Origin: an uncultured Collinsella sp. | GTDB taxonomy: Bacteria > Actinomycetota > Coriobacteriia > Coriobacteriales > Coriobacteriaceae | DNA: 64,000 nt | NCBI GenBank assembly: GCA_902470695.1 | Contig: CABRHH010000011.1 | Location: forward strand, 1 to 64,000 | Direction: 5' to 3' | Shown here: one piece after another, positions 26,701 to 35,501 of the stretch | How the letters are laid out: every line of letters starts with the position of its first letter | Numbering within the stretch: the first letter of the stretch is position 1 | Program-made: the position numbers and the translations under genes | Notes under the pieces: generated by a model | Databases searched by the model: none | What the model was told of the DNA's origin: nothing | The model's input: the letters and a program-made list of their open reading frames with translations, nothing else

Positions 26701-26789
26701 GGGTCGGCTGGGCTGGGTCGGGCTGGGTCGGCTGGGTCGGGCCGGTCGGGTTGGGCTGGGTCGGCTGGGTCGGGCCGGTCGGGTTGGGC
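26701..26789. repeat. GGGTCGGCT-type minisatellite
   Basis: Two perfect 32-bp units (26725-26756 and 26758-26789, period 33) follow a degenerate third unit, all built from GGGTCGG and GGGCTG. It begins about 28 bp after the response regulator stop. In any frame it would give only Pro/Gly/Asp-type repeats, so it is read as noncoding. Confidence 0.75.
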
Positions 26790-26864
26790 ATCGCGGGTTC
26801 GCATTCCGGCCGTTCGGAGTTTCCGGGTTCGTGTTTCGTCCATCCAGGGCCGTTTTTCGCCTCC

Positions 26865-26955
26865 AGACGGACAGGAGGCGAACCCTATTTTTCTAGACGG
26901 ACGAACGCCGAACCCTATTTTTTCAAGATGGACGGGAGACGAACCCTATCCCGTC
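26865..26955. repeat. Three tandem 30-31-bp repeats
   Basis: Units at 26865-26894, 26895-26925 and 26926-26955 share AGACGGAC followed by CGAACCCTATTTTT. A more distant relative lies near 27090. They have no spacers and only three copies, so this is not a CRISPR array. The rest of 26673-27206 has no supported gene. Confidence 0.65.
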
Positions 26956-27206
26956 AGGCCCCCGCATCCGCGCCCGCTTTTCGCCCGAACGGGTGCTTAG
27001 CGAACCTGAGCCCGCTTGGACGGGCTGCCTGCGGCCCGGCGTTCCCCGGACGGCCTACATCCGAACCCGGCTTTGCGCGGGCGGTCGGCGCGGATGGACG
27101 AACGCTGAACCCTTCTTTGCCCAAACGGCCCGCATCCGCACCCGCCTTGCAGCGCCCCTTCACTCTTCGCGATTGGGCTTCTCGCGCACCGCCTCCCGCC
27201 GCCCCT

Positions 27207-28151
27207 TTATTCTTCGCGGTCGAACTCCTCGTCGGCGGCCAGCGGGCGGCCCGAGTAGTTCACGTGGCGCGTCACGGCTTCCATGTCGGCGGTCTCGATA
27301 AAGCGCGTGGCACAGGTCTCATAGTCGTCCAGCGCGTGCTCGAACAGCGCCGGGAAGCTCGTGGTCGAGCGCGCTCCGGTGAAGGGGTCCTCCCAGGCGT
27401 ATTCGGCCAGGTTGCCGGCGCCTGCCGGCGCCTCGGTGGTGACGCGGTGCGCGAGCGCCTGCAGCAGCGGATAACGTTTCGTGAGGCCCTCGGCACGCGC
27501 GATCAGGCGGTTTTTCGCCGACCCGGCGGGCTCGATCAGGCGATAGGCCGCCTGCATGTCGGCCACCGCGCCGCCGTACTCGCTGGCGTCGATCTCCATG
27601 TCGTACACGCGCCGCGCGCAGAAGCTGGTGAGCGCGCCGCCCACCCGAGCGATGCGCGGGTTGCAGACGAGCTCGTGCGCTGGCGGGTAGGCCTCCACTG
27701 TGGCTCCGTTGCGTTTGAGCTGGAGCATGAGCACGTCGAGGTCGCTTTCGATCACGGCATGCACCTGTCCGCCCGCCTCGGCGAGGTCGGGGTCGGCGGC
27801 CTGGATGCCCCATTGCTGCGCGTAGACGAAGGGGTGCGCGCAGCGGTCGAGCACATAGTGGGACAGAAGTCCGAGGGCGAAGGCGCGGCCGATGCCGGCG
27901 TCGGCCGCGGGCAGGTGCGTGACGCCCTCGCGGATGGCGGCGAACTGGCGCGACATGCGCGAACGGTGCATACGGCGCGCGAGCTCCATGCAGCTGGAGA
28001 GATGCGGCGTGCGCACACGGAAGAAGAACGGGTCGGGGCCCTGGTTGGCGAGCAGGAAAGCAAGCCGTTCTTCCTCGGTGGAGATGATGCCTGCGGGCAG
28101 GCGGTCGATGCTTGCCTCGCCGAACAGGCGATGGGTGATCAGGGCGGGCAT
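27207..28151 (-). CDS. Zinc-dependent phospholipase C-like protein
   Basis: A 314-aa protein of the Zn_dep_PLPC domain type. Candidate zinc ligands are H7 (ITHRLFG), D40 (NQGPDPFFF), the HxxxDxxxH motif H98/D102/H106 (LSHYVLDRCAHPFVY) and H131/E135 (QVHAVIESDLD). Unlike secreted phospholipases C it has no signal peptide, so it is probably cytosolic, and its lipid activity is uncertain. The start at 28151 has AGAGGT upstream. It is convergent with the response regulator and divergent from the ABC transporter. Acidic/Arg-rich C-terminus of unknown role. Confidence 0.82.
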   Translation of the reverse strand: MPALITHRLFGEASIDRLPAGIISTEEERLAFLLANQGPDPFFFRVRTPHLSSCMELARRMHRSRMSRQFAAIREGVTHLPAADAGIGRAFALGLLSHYVLDRCAHPFVYAQQWGIQAADPDLAEAGGQVHAVIESDLDVLMLQLKRNGATVEAYPPAHELVCNPRIARVGGALTSFCARRVYDMEIDASEYGGAVADMQAAYRLIEPAGSAKNRLIARAEGLTKRYPLLQALAHRVTTEAPAGAGNLAEYAWEDPFTGARSTTSFPALFEHALDDYETCATRFIETADMEAVTRHVNYSGRPLAADEEFDREE

Positions 28152-28386
28152 AAGGACCTCTTTCCTCGCGCGCGGTGGCAGCGCGGTCGTATGTGCTCGG
28201 TGCCTATTATGCCCCCGCCGCGCCGCCTGAAACGCGCGCGAGCTGTGTGCTGTGCGTTTCCGGCGCGTTGCAACCTCTCGTTGTTTCGGTATGCTTACTA
28301 GACGCAGCGGCATACTATATGAATAGACAGACACCTGAGCTGGGAAGCTGCCTGGCTCCATAGGAGGGAAAGGGGACGCTTCCATC

Positions 28387-29118
<732 letters not shown>

Positions 29119-29127
29119 GGGGCGCGT

Positions 29128-30237
29128 ATGCTGAACGATTCCAAGGTGAACGGGCGCGCGAGCGCTGAGCGGGCTGCGGCGACCGCGCAAAACGGGCTCG
29201 ACGGCGTTCCCCGTGTGGGGCTGCGCGTGCCGGATGCGCGCATGACGGCGGGCGCACGTGGGCACGGGTATGCGCTGCGCGGGCCGTCTGTGGCGTGCGG
29301 GCGCGCGAGCGCACGTCGCTCCGCCACCCCGGCATCCGCCACCGCTACTCCGACACCCGCTGCCACCCCGGCACCCGCCACCACCACCCTGACCCGGCGC
29401 TCGTTTCTGCGCGTCGCAGCTGCGGGCGCGGCGGCGGCCATCGGCGTCGGCGCGCTGGCGGGTTGCGGGTCCGCGGCGCCGTCCGGTAGCGCGCAGGCGG
29501 GCTCCAAGGTGGCGGCCATCAAGGCGCGCGGCCAGCTCAACGCCGGCGTGAAGAAGGACGTGCCGGGCTACGGCTACTTCGATCCGGCCACCGGCACCTA
29601 CGAGGGCATGGAGATCGACCTGTGCTACCAGGTGGCGGCCTCCCTCTTCGGCGTGAGCTACGAAGAGGCCCGCGAGCGAGACCTCGTGGCCTTCACCGAC
29701 GTGACGCCCAAGACGCGCGGCCCGCTGATCGACAACGACCAGCTCGATATCGTGTGCGCAACCTACACGATCACCCCCGACCGCGAGAAGTCCTGGGATT
29801 TCTCCGAGCCCTACCGCACCGACTACGTGGGCCTCATGGTGAAGAAGCGCGCCGGCTTCACGCGCATCGCCGATTTGGACGGCAAGATCATCGGTGTTTC
29901 GCAGGGTGCCACCACGCAGGGCAACATCGAGCAGATGCTCAAGGACGAGCATATCGATGCCACGCCGGAGTTTTTGGCGTTCTCGGGCTATCCCATCATC
30001 AAGAGCTCGCTGGACGCCGGCAACATCGACTGCTTCGCCATGGACCGCTCCACGCTGTCGGGCTACATGAACGAGACCGTCGAGCTGCTGGAGCCCGAGG
30101 TGAAGTTCGGCGAGCAGCACTACGGCATCGCCACCAAGAAGGACAGCGACCTGTCGGCCGTGGTGGACCAGGTGGTGCTCGCGTGCCAGGCAAGCGGCTG
30201 GCTCGACGAGGAAATCGACACATGGGGTCTGGTGTAG
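29128..30237 (+). CDS. Amino acid ABC transporter substrate-binding lipoprotein (Tat-type)
   Basis: A 369-aa SBP_bac_3 protein. The export signal is TRRSFLRVAAAGAAAA (89-104), a twin-arginine motif followed by a lipobox LAGC ending at Cys113. Residues 120-369 form the bilobed binding domain (LNAGVKKDVPGYGYFDP, ITPDREKSWDFSEPY, GVSQGATTQGNIEQ). Odd point: about 88 residues precede the twin arginines, including a Thr/Ala/Pro repeat (60-85), far longer than a normal Tat n-region. The real start may be internal (for example a GTG near residue 55), but ATG 29128 is the only one close to the upstream stop. Ligand probably glutamate, glutamine or a related acid. Confidence 0.88.
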   Translation: MLNDSKVNGRASAERAAATAQNGLDGVPRVGLRVPDARMTAGARGHGYALRGPSVACGRASARRSATPASATATPTPAATPAPATTTLTRRSFLRVAAAGAAAAIGVGALAGCGSAAPSGSAQAGSKVAAIKARGQLNAGVKKDVPGYGYFDPATGTYEGMEIDLCYQVAASLFGVSYEEARERDLVAFTDVTPKTRGPLIDNDQLDIVCATYTITPDREKSWDFSEPYRTDYVGLMVKKRAGFTRIADLDGKIIGVSQGATTQGNIEQMLKDEHIDATPEFLAFSGYPIIKSSLDAGNIDCFAMDRSTLSGYMNETVELLEPEVKFGEQHYGIATKKDSDLSAVVDQVVLACQASGWLDEEIDTWGLV

Positions 30238-30330
30238 CCACGGCGAGCGCACAGGCCCGGAGCGGCGCGGATACGCGCCGGGGTCGAAGGCCGGTAGAGC
30301 CGTACCGAAGGTGAAGGTGAAAGGAGCGCT

Positions 30331-31143
30331 ATGCTCGAAGGATTGCTCGATCCGCAGCGCTGGTCGCTTGCGTTTGAACATATGGATACATTCTGGGCCG
30401 GCTTTGCCGTGACCCTGCAGGTGGTGGTTGCCGGCTTGGTGCTGGCGCTGGTGCTGGGCTGCGTGCTCGGTATCTTCTCGTGCTCCCGCTCCCGGGTGCT
30501 GCGCGCCATCTCGCGCGTGTACGTGGAGTTCTATCAGAACACACCGCTGCCGGTGCAGGTCATGTTCATGTACATGGCCGGCCCGCAGGTCCTGCAGATG
30601 ATGACGGGCGCCGCGGCTCCGGTTCGCATCGCGCCGTTCGCGCTGGGCACGCTCGGCGTGGGTCTCTACCATGCGGCCTATATCTCGGAGGTTATCCGCA
30701 CCGGCATCGAGGCGGTGCCGCGCGGGCAGATGGAGGCGGCGCAGAGCCAGGGCTTCTCGCGCATTCAGGCCTACGCCTACATCGTGCTGCCGCAGACGTT
30801 CAAGATCATTCTGCCGCCGCTGTGCAACCAGGCACTCAACCTGGTGAAGAACACCTCGGTGCTGGCGCTGGTGGCCGGCGGCGACCTCATGTACCGCTCG
30901 GATAACTTCGTGAGCCTCTACGGGTACCTGCAGGGCTACATTATCTGCTGCTTCATGTACTTCATCATCTGCTTCCCGCTGGCGCTGCTGGTGCAGTGGG
31001 CCGAGCGCCGCAGCAAGGAGCGCCCGCGCGCCAAGCATATCCCGGGCATCACGGACCGGCCGATGGCTGCAGCAGCCGGGGCTGCTGCCGGGGCGGGTGC
31101 CGCTGCGGCGCCGGCTGGTACCGCCGCAGGAAAGGAGGCGTAG
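30331..31143 (+). CDS. Amino acid ABC transporter permease (first)
   Basis: A 270-aa inner-membrane permease of the HisM/GlnP type, with the EAA loop EAAQSQGFSRIQAYAYIVLP and an N-terminal FWAGFAVTLQVVVAGL helix. The C-terminal 35 residues are an Ala/Gly-rich tail (AAAAGAAAGAGAAAAPAG) not needed by the family. AAAGGAG lies before the ATG. It pairs with the next gene to form the channel. Its last codons contain the ribosome binding site of that gene. Confidence 0.92.
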   Translation: MLEGLLDPQRWSLAFEHMDTFWAGFAVTLQVVVAGLVLALVLGCVLGIFSCSRSRVLRAISRVYVEFYQNTPLPVQVMFMYMAGPQVLQMMTGAAAPVRIAPFALGTLGVGLYHAAYISEVIRTGIEAVPRGQMEAAQSQGFSRIQAYAYIVLPQTFKIILPPLCNQALNLVKNTSVLALVAGGDLMYRSDNFVSLYGYLQGYIICCFMYFIICFPLALLVQWAERRSKERPRAKHIPGITDRPMAAAAGAAAGAGAAAAPAGTAAGKEA

Positions 31144-31146
31144 GCG

Positions 31147-31785
31147 ATGGAGATCTTCAACGCTACCAACCTTATCTACATCCTGGGCGGATTCGTCAAG
31201 ACCATCGAGATCTCGGTGCTCGCGATCGTGTGCTCGCTGATACTGGGAACGGTGCTCGCGTTGGTGAAAAGCTATGCGCCGCGCCCGCTGCGCATGCTGG
31301 CGAGCGCCTACATCGAGCTGTTCCGCTGCACGCCCAACCTGCTGTGGATCCTGTTCGTGTACTTCACCGTGCAGGGCATCGACGTGCTCATCTCCACGCT
31401 GGCGTTCACCTTGTTCACGAGCGCCGTCATGGCCGAGATCGTGCGCGGCGGCCTGAACGCGGTGCCCACCGGTCAGTTCGAGGCCGCGCGCAGCCAGGGT
31501 TTCGGGTTTTTCGCCACGATGTTCTACATCATCCTGCCGCAGACGTTCAAGACGATCATCCCGGCGCTGTTCTCGCAGTGCACCACGGTGATCAAGGACA
31601 GCTCGTACCTGTCGGGCATCAACGTGGCCGAGTTCATGTACACCACCAACGTGGTCATGGCGCATGCGGTCACGCTCGATCAGGTGCTGTTGCTGTACGG
31701 GTTTGTGTTCGCGCTGTACTTCGCGCTGAACTTCGGCATCTCGCTGCTGGTGCGCGCCTATCAGCATCGCGTCGTCGCGGCGTAG
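31147..31785 (+). CDS. Amino acid ABC transporter permease (second)
   Basis: A 212-aa permease with the same fold as its neighbour (FVKTIEISVLAIVCSLILGT; EAA loop EAARSQGFGFFATMFYIILP). The two would form the heterodimeric membrane channel. The start follows the first permease stop by three bases, with AAAGGAGG at the end of that gene. Confidence 0.92.
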   Translation: MEIFNATNLIYILGGFVKTIEISVLAIVCSLILGTVLALVKSYAPRPLRMLASAYIELFRCTPNLLWILFVYFTVQGIDVLISTLAFTLFTSAVMAEIVRGGLNAVPTGQFEAARSQGFGFFATMFYIILPQTFKTIIPALFSQCTTVIKDSSYLSGINVAEFMYTTNVVMAHAVTLDQVLLLYGFVFALYFALNFGISLLVRAYQHRVVAA

Positions 31786-31798
31786 TTTGGAGGCTTTC

Positions 31799-32545
31799 AT
31801 GGGTTTCATCAAGCAGGTTCTCGACAAGCGGGCTGCCGCGGGCCAACCGCAGGCGGGTCAGCCGGTCGTGATCACCATCGCGCGCGACTTCGGGGCCGAG
31901 GGGCACGAGATCGGCAAGATGCTCTCGGTTGAGCTGGGCATTCCGTTGTACGACAACGAGCTGCTGGTGCGCACCGCCACGCGCGCGGGGGAGTCGCTCG
32001 ACAAAACGGCCGCCTACGACGAGCGCATGTCGGCCGAGTTCATGGCGTTTTTGCCCGACCGGGTGGACGCACGCTCGCTGTCGGACAAGCTGTTCCGCAG
32101 CATGTCGCAGGTGATCGTGGACCTGGCGGCAACGCGGAGCTGCATCATCGAGGGGCGCCTGTCCGACTACCTGCTCCGCAGCAATCCGAATCACCTGGCG
32201 GTGCTGGTGACAGCTCCGTTCGACGAGCGCGTGGAGATCGTACGCGCCAAGCGCGGGCTGTCGAAGAAGAAGGGCGCCAAGCTGGTGCGCGAGATGCAGC
32301 ATGCGCGCGAGGCGTTCTACAAGCGCTACTCGGCGGGCAAGTGGAAGATGACCGACGGCAAGGACCTGGTGGTCAACCGCGCCAAGCTGGGGCGCGAGGG
32401 CTGCGTGGGCGTGATCGCGGCGGCGTATCGGGCGAAGCTGCGCGAGCTGGGGGTGGCCGACGCGCCGAAGCCGAAGCCGGTTGTTGAGGTGACCGACGAG
32501 GACACGCTGCATGTGCAGGCACGCGTGGAGCCGAAGGCGGAGTAG
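31799..32545 (+). CDS. Cytidylate kinase-like family protein
   Basis: A 248-aa P-loop-fold protein of the cytidylate kinase-like family: VVITIARDFGAEGHEIGKML (28-47) in place of the usual ISREFGSGG motif, then CIIEGRLSDYLL and RYSAGKWKMTDGKDLVVN typical of this group. The true nucleotide substrate of the family is unresolved. ATG 31799 is preferred over a TTG at 31787 because TGGAGG lies five bases upstream. It follows the permease by 13 bp and is probably the last gene of the transporter operon. The C-terminal about 30 residues are an acidic/Lys-Pro tail. Confidence 0.82.
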   Translation: MGFIKQVLDKRAAAGQPQAGQPVVITIARDFGAEGHEIGKMLSVELGIPLYDNELLVRTATRAGESLDKTAAYDERMSAEFMAFLPDRVDARSLSDKLFRSMSQVIVDLAATRSCIIEGRLSDYLLRSNPNHLAVLVTAPFDERVEIVRAKRGLSKKKGAKLVREMQHAREAFYKRYSAGKWKMTDGKDLVVNRAKLGREGCVGVIAAAYRAKLRELGVADAPKPKPVVEVTDEDTLHVQARVEPKAE

Positions 32546-32773
32546 CGCGTCTGGGATCGGCGGCGGAGCGCCGGGTGGCCGGGTCCGTTCGGGACGGGTG
32601 CCGCGCCGTGCGGTCCAAAGCCGTTTGGGGAGCGTGTGGCGCCATGCGGCGCGCCGTCATGCGCAGCTTGCGGGCCGCCGGACGTGGTCGGCGGCGGAGG
32701 GTGGCCCGTCGCCGGTCGTGCTTCGTCTCCGTGCGTTGCGTTGTGGTGAGGTCGATGCAGCTCCCCACGGCAA

Positions 32774-33313
32774 TCATTCCCGTTCCGTCACTCGTTTGGA
32801 GCGCGCGCCCTTCCTCCGGAGCAGCCAGGTGAGGCCGATCATCGCGGCGAGGCCGGGAAGCCACGCGGCGGTCCCCGCCAGCGCCCGGTCCCACAGCATG
32901 CGCCACTCGATCCGGGCGGCGTCCCGCAGCACGCGGGTCAGCACCGCGCGCTCCATCGGCTTGTTGTCGTTGGTGCATACGATCTCGACGCCGTCCACGA
33001 CGAGGCGGTTGACCATGCGCGTCGCCGGCAGCGGCACCGGCTCGGGCTCGTCGAGCACGACGCTCTCGACGCCGTCGACCCGCTCGAGCTCGTCCACGTG
33101 GTCGGTGTTGCAGAGGTAGTGGTACACCTGGTGGAAGTAGATGTCCGGGTCGGGCTCCGAGCCGCCGGGTAGGAAGCCCGATCGCGCGAGGGGCAGGGGT
33201 GCGGCGCCGTACCGCAGGGGCATCTCGACGACCCAGCGCGGCCACAGCCACGCCGCCGACCAGATGGCGAAGACGACCCAGAGCGCGCGAAGGTGTTTCC
33301 CGAGACGCGTCAT
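32774..33313 (-). CDS. Two-TM membrane protein, immunity paralogue 6 of the LXG array
   Basis: A 179-aa protein with an N-terminal membrane helix (RALWVVFAIWSAAWLW), an extracytoplasmic middle (YHYLCNTDHVDELERVDGVE; VVLDEPEPVPLPATRMVNRL) and the C-terminal block shared by the whole array (AARIEWRMLWDRALAGTAAW, then a second helix and a basic tail). The start overlaps the upstream stop by four bases. It is the last gene of the array and is convergent with the kinase-like gene. An immunity function is inferred from context and paralogy; I recognise no characterised family. The 228 bp after it (32546-32773) show nothing. Confidence 0.72.
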   Translation of the reverse strand: MTRLGKHLRALWVVFAIWSAAWLWPRWVVEMPLRYGAAPLPLARSGFLPGGSEPDPDIYFHQVYHYLCNTDHVDELERVDGVESVVLDEPEPVPLPATRMVNRLVVDGVEIVCTNDNKPMERAVLTRVLRDAARIEWRMLWDRALAGTAAWLPGLAAMIGLTWLLRRKGARSKRVTERE

Positions 33314-34278
33314 GGCCGGGCCCCCTTCCTCCGGAGCAGCCAGGTGAGCCCGAGCATCGCGGCCAGCGCCGCCGCCCACGCCGCGGTCCCCGCCAGGGCC
33401 CGGTCCCACAGCATGCGCCACTCGATCCGGGCGGCGTCCTGCAGCACGCGGGCGAGAATCGGCCCCTTCACGGGGTCGTCCCAGTCGTTGCGGTGAACCG
33501 TTGTGCCGTCGACCACGATAAAATCGACGGGCTGAACCGTGTTGAACAGGTCTATTTGTGGGTCATCGAGGGAGATGCGCTCGACACCCGGTGCCGCCTC
33601 GAGTGACTGCACGTGGCCCTTGTCCTCCAGGAAAAAGGCAACCTTGTCATATAGGGTGCCCCAAAGGTAGCCATCGTCCTGGCGGTACGGCAGCGCGGGC
33701 TTGCAATATGCTTCCTTGGCAGTCGGGAGGAAAGAGCGCGTTCCCCACGGAGGCGTCTCCACGAACCAGACCGACCAAAGAAATGCGCAAGATGCCGCGG
33801 TGAAGAGGGCCCAAAGGCCCGCCGCCGCCCACGCGGCGGTCCCCGCCAGGGCCCGGTCCCACAGCATGCGCCACTCAATCCGGGCGGCGTCTTGCAGGAC
33901 GCGGGCTAGAATCGGCCCCTTCACGGGGTCTTCGTCTTCGTCGTACCAAATTTTGACCCCATCCACAACGAGATATTCAACGTTTCGGGTTATCGGTACA
34001 GGCTCTTGCTTTTGAAGAACAACGCGCTCGACGCCTGGTGCCATTTCAAGCTCTTTGACATGGTCCGGGTTCCAAAGGAAGTGGGATATCTGGTTGAGGG
34101 TGGGTGCCTGAGGGTCGCCATCAGATTGCGCGGCGATGCAGTCTCCCTGTGCGAGGGGGAGAAATACAAGCCCGTCTGCTTCTGGTGCTTCAACGAACCA
34201 AATTTGGAACAGCGATATAGCGCAAATAACGCAGAATGCCGACCATAGGATACGGAGGAACTTCTGCTTTGGCGTCAT
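33310..34278 (-). CDS. Fused double immunity paralogue (copies 4 and 5) of the LXG array
   Basis: A 322-aa protein made of two complete copies of the array's domain. Copy 4 runs from MTPKQKFLRILWSAFCV to AGTAAWAAA, and copy 5 continues at once with GLWALFTAASCAFLWSVWF, so the C-terminal helix of one copy has merged with the N-terminal helix of the next. Each copy has the FLWNPDHVKELEMAPG-type or equivalent middle, DDPVKGPILARVLQDAARIE and the WDRALAGTAAW end. The simplest origin is deletion between neighbouring paralogues by recombination at the repeated GCC-rich segment. Four-base overlaps join it to both neighbours. Immunity role inferred. Confidence 0.72.
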   Translation of the reverse strand: MTPKQKFLRILWSAFCVICAISLFQIWFVEAPEADGLVFLPLAQGDCIAAQSDGDPQAPTLNQISHFLWNPDHVKELEMAPGVERVVLQKQEPVPITRNVEYLVVDGVKIWYDEDEDPVKGPILARVLQDAARIEWRMLWDRALAGTAAWAAAGLWALFTAASCAFLWSVWFVETPPWGTRSFLPTAKEAYCKPALPYRQDDGYLWGTLYDKVAFFLEDKGHVQSLEAAPGVERISLDDPQIDLFNTVQPVDFIVVDGTTVHRNDWDDPVKGPILARVLQDAARIEWRMLWDRALAGTAAWAAALAAMLGLTWLLRRKGARP

Positions 34279-34799
34279 GCTATCCCCTTCCTTCGGAGCA
34301 GCCAGGTGAGGCCGAGCATCGCGGCGAGCGCCGCCGCCCACGCCGCGGTCCCCGCCAGGGCCCGGTCCCACAGCACGCGCCACTCGATCCGGGCAGCGTC
34401 CCGCAGCACGCGGGCGAGAATCGGCCCCTTCACGGGGTCGTCCATTTCAGCAGGCTTGATGGCAATATCGTCCACGACTATATGATCGACCATTTGCGTT
34501 GGTGGGAACGGCACCGGTTCAATCTCCTCGAGCACGACCTTTTCAACGCCGGGAGCTTGTCGGAGTTCTCCCGTATGATCGGGGTTCCAGAGATAGTGAT
34601 AGACCTGCTGGAAATCGGGACCGCTGGCAGCGGGGCGCGCATCTTGTTTCTGTGGCAAGAAAAAGGCCTCCGAGCAGGGAAGGAGCAACGTTCCCGGCTG
34701 CAAAGGCGTCTTCACGAACCATATATGCTGCAGAAGCAAGCACGTGCCGATCTCGAACACAGCCCAGACCGCAGCCAGGGTTCTACTCTTCCATTTCAT
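34275..34799 (-). CDS. Two-TM membrane protein, immunity paralogue 3 of the LXG array
   Basis: A 174-aa protein: N-terminal helix (SRTLAAVWAVFEIGTCLLL), middle with YHYLWNPDHTGELRQAPGVE and PVPFPPTQMVDHIVVDDI, then the shared DDPVKGPILARVLRDAARIE and WDRALAGTAAW end. The first 16 bases overlap the end of the toxin remnant in another frame (shared GATGAAATGGAAGAGTAG), exactly as paralogue 1 overlaps the intact toxin gene. So this was originally the immunity gene of the lost second toxin. Function inferred. Confidence 0.72.
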   Translation of the reverse strand: MKWKSRTLAAVWAVFEIGTCLLLQHIWFVKTPLQPGTLLLPCSEAFFLPQKQDARPAASGPDFQQVYHYLWNPDHTGELRQAPGVEKVVLEEIEPVPFPPTQMVDHIVVDDIAIKPAEMDDPVKGPILARVLRDAARIEWRVLWDRALAGTAAWAAALAAMLGLTWLLRRKGIA

Positions 34800-34890
34800 C
34801 GTTCTCCTTCCTCGGGCTATCGAGGAACGTGTTGTAGAGTCCGACCTGTTCTCCCGCGTAGGAGCGTGCATATCGCTGCACTCGCTGCCC
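34783..34890 (-). pseudogene. 3' remnant of a second LXG toxin gene
   Basis: The reading frame ending at 34783 translates as GEQVGLYNTFLDSPRKENDE followed by MEE and a stop. The intact toxin ends KEQASLYDTFLQNLKEGNNE followed by MEE and a stop, and both stops lie 16 bases inside the start of an immunity paralogue. Only about 25 codons are homologous and no start exists, so this is the tail of a deleted toxin gene rather than a functional small gene. Confidence 0.72.
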
Positions 34891-34891
34891 G

Positions 34892-35221
34892 TCATTCGCG
34901 GCTCCTGAGCTCGCGGAGCCTCTGGGCCGCGTCCTCCCGCTCGGCGTCCAGCCGCCTCGCGAGCCGCTGGGCGTCGTCGAAGGAGGCGTTGCGCAGCTGC
35001 CCGATGCGGTAGACGTCCTCCTCGGACGCAAGGCCCATGTCGGCCTGTATCTCGGAGAGGAGGTCGTTGGCCATGCGCATGATGCCCATGTTGGCGTCGG
35101 CCTCCTCGTCGAGCCCGGTGAGCTCTCTTGAGAGGGTCCGCCGCAGGCGGTCGATGCCCTCGTCGCCGGCGGGACCGGCGCCGCATGGGCGGCGCGGGTG
35201 CGCATAGAGGGGGTCGCACAT
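34892..35221 (-). CDS. Small helical protein, possible LXG partner (Lap2-like)
   Basis: A 109-aa soluble, highly charged, mostly helical protein with coiled-coil character from about 20 to the end (DEGIDRLRRTLSRELTGLDE; LASEEDVYRIGQLRNASFDD; then an Arg/Glu-rich helix). Start 35221 has AGGTGA upstream; a GTG at 35230 is also possible. It follows the FxxxD-containing small gene with overlapping or adjacent ends and immediately precedes the toxin remnant. LXG operons usually encode two small helical partners ahead of the toxin, which is the basis for the call. No family recognised from sequence alone. Confidence 0.55.
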   Translation of the reverse strand: MCDPLYAHPRRPCGAGPAGDEGIDRLRRTLSRELTGLDEEADANMGIMRMANDLLSEIQADMGLASEEDVYRIGQLRNASFDDAQRLARRLDAEREDAAQRLRELRSRE

Positions 35222-35226
35222 GCATA

Positions 35227-35496
35227 TCACCTGCCGATGGACGCGCCGGCCGCCGAATCGGCCTCATCAAAGGTGCGGGCGATCGACGCCAGGCCGCGAG
35301 CCTCCTGCTCGAAGGCGGCTGCCCCGCATCGGAGCAGGCTCGCAAGCTGGCCGTAGGCGCTCGCGCGCTGCGCGTCGCCGGGCACGGTGCCGCCCGGGGC
35401 GCAAGGGCTGCCGCCGAGTTGCCGAACGCGCCCGGCCTCGGCGAGCAGCGCATCGCGCAGGACCTCCGCGCTTTGTCTGTTCGATGCGATCTCCAT
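35227..35496 (-). CDS. Small helical protein with FxxxD motif, possible LXG partner (Lap1-like)
   Basis: An 89-aa WXG100-sized protein: helix 1 (SAEVLRDALLAEAGRVRQLG), a Gly/Pro turn (30-41) and helix 2 (ASAYGQLASLLRCGAAAFEQ), ending in RTFDEADSAAG. F76-D80 fits the FxxxD motif reported for Lap1-type LXG-associated proteins. It starts five bases after immunity paralogue 2. Size, helical hairpin, motif and position support a type VII secretion partner; none of this is proof, and no secretion machinery is in the window. Confidence 0.58.
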   Translation of the reverse strand: MEIASNRQSAEVLRDALLAEAGRVRQLGGSPCAPGGTVPGDAQRASAYGQLASLLRCGAAAFEQEARGLASIARTFDEADSAAGASIGR

Positions 35497-35501
35497 GTCG
35501 A

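Noticed and set aside
26865..26955. Possible CRISPR array
   Set aside because: Only three 30-31-bp units without spacers between them and no cas genes in the window.
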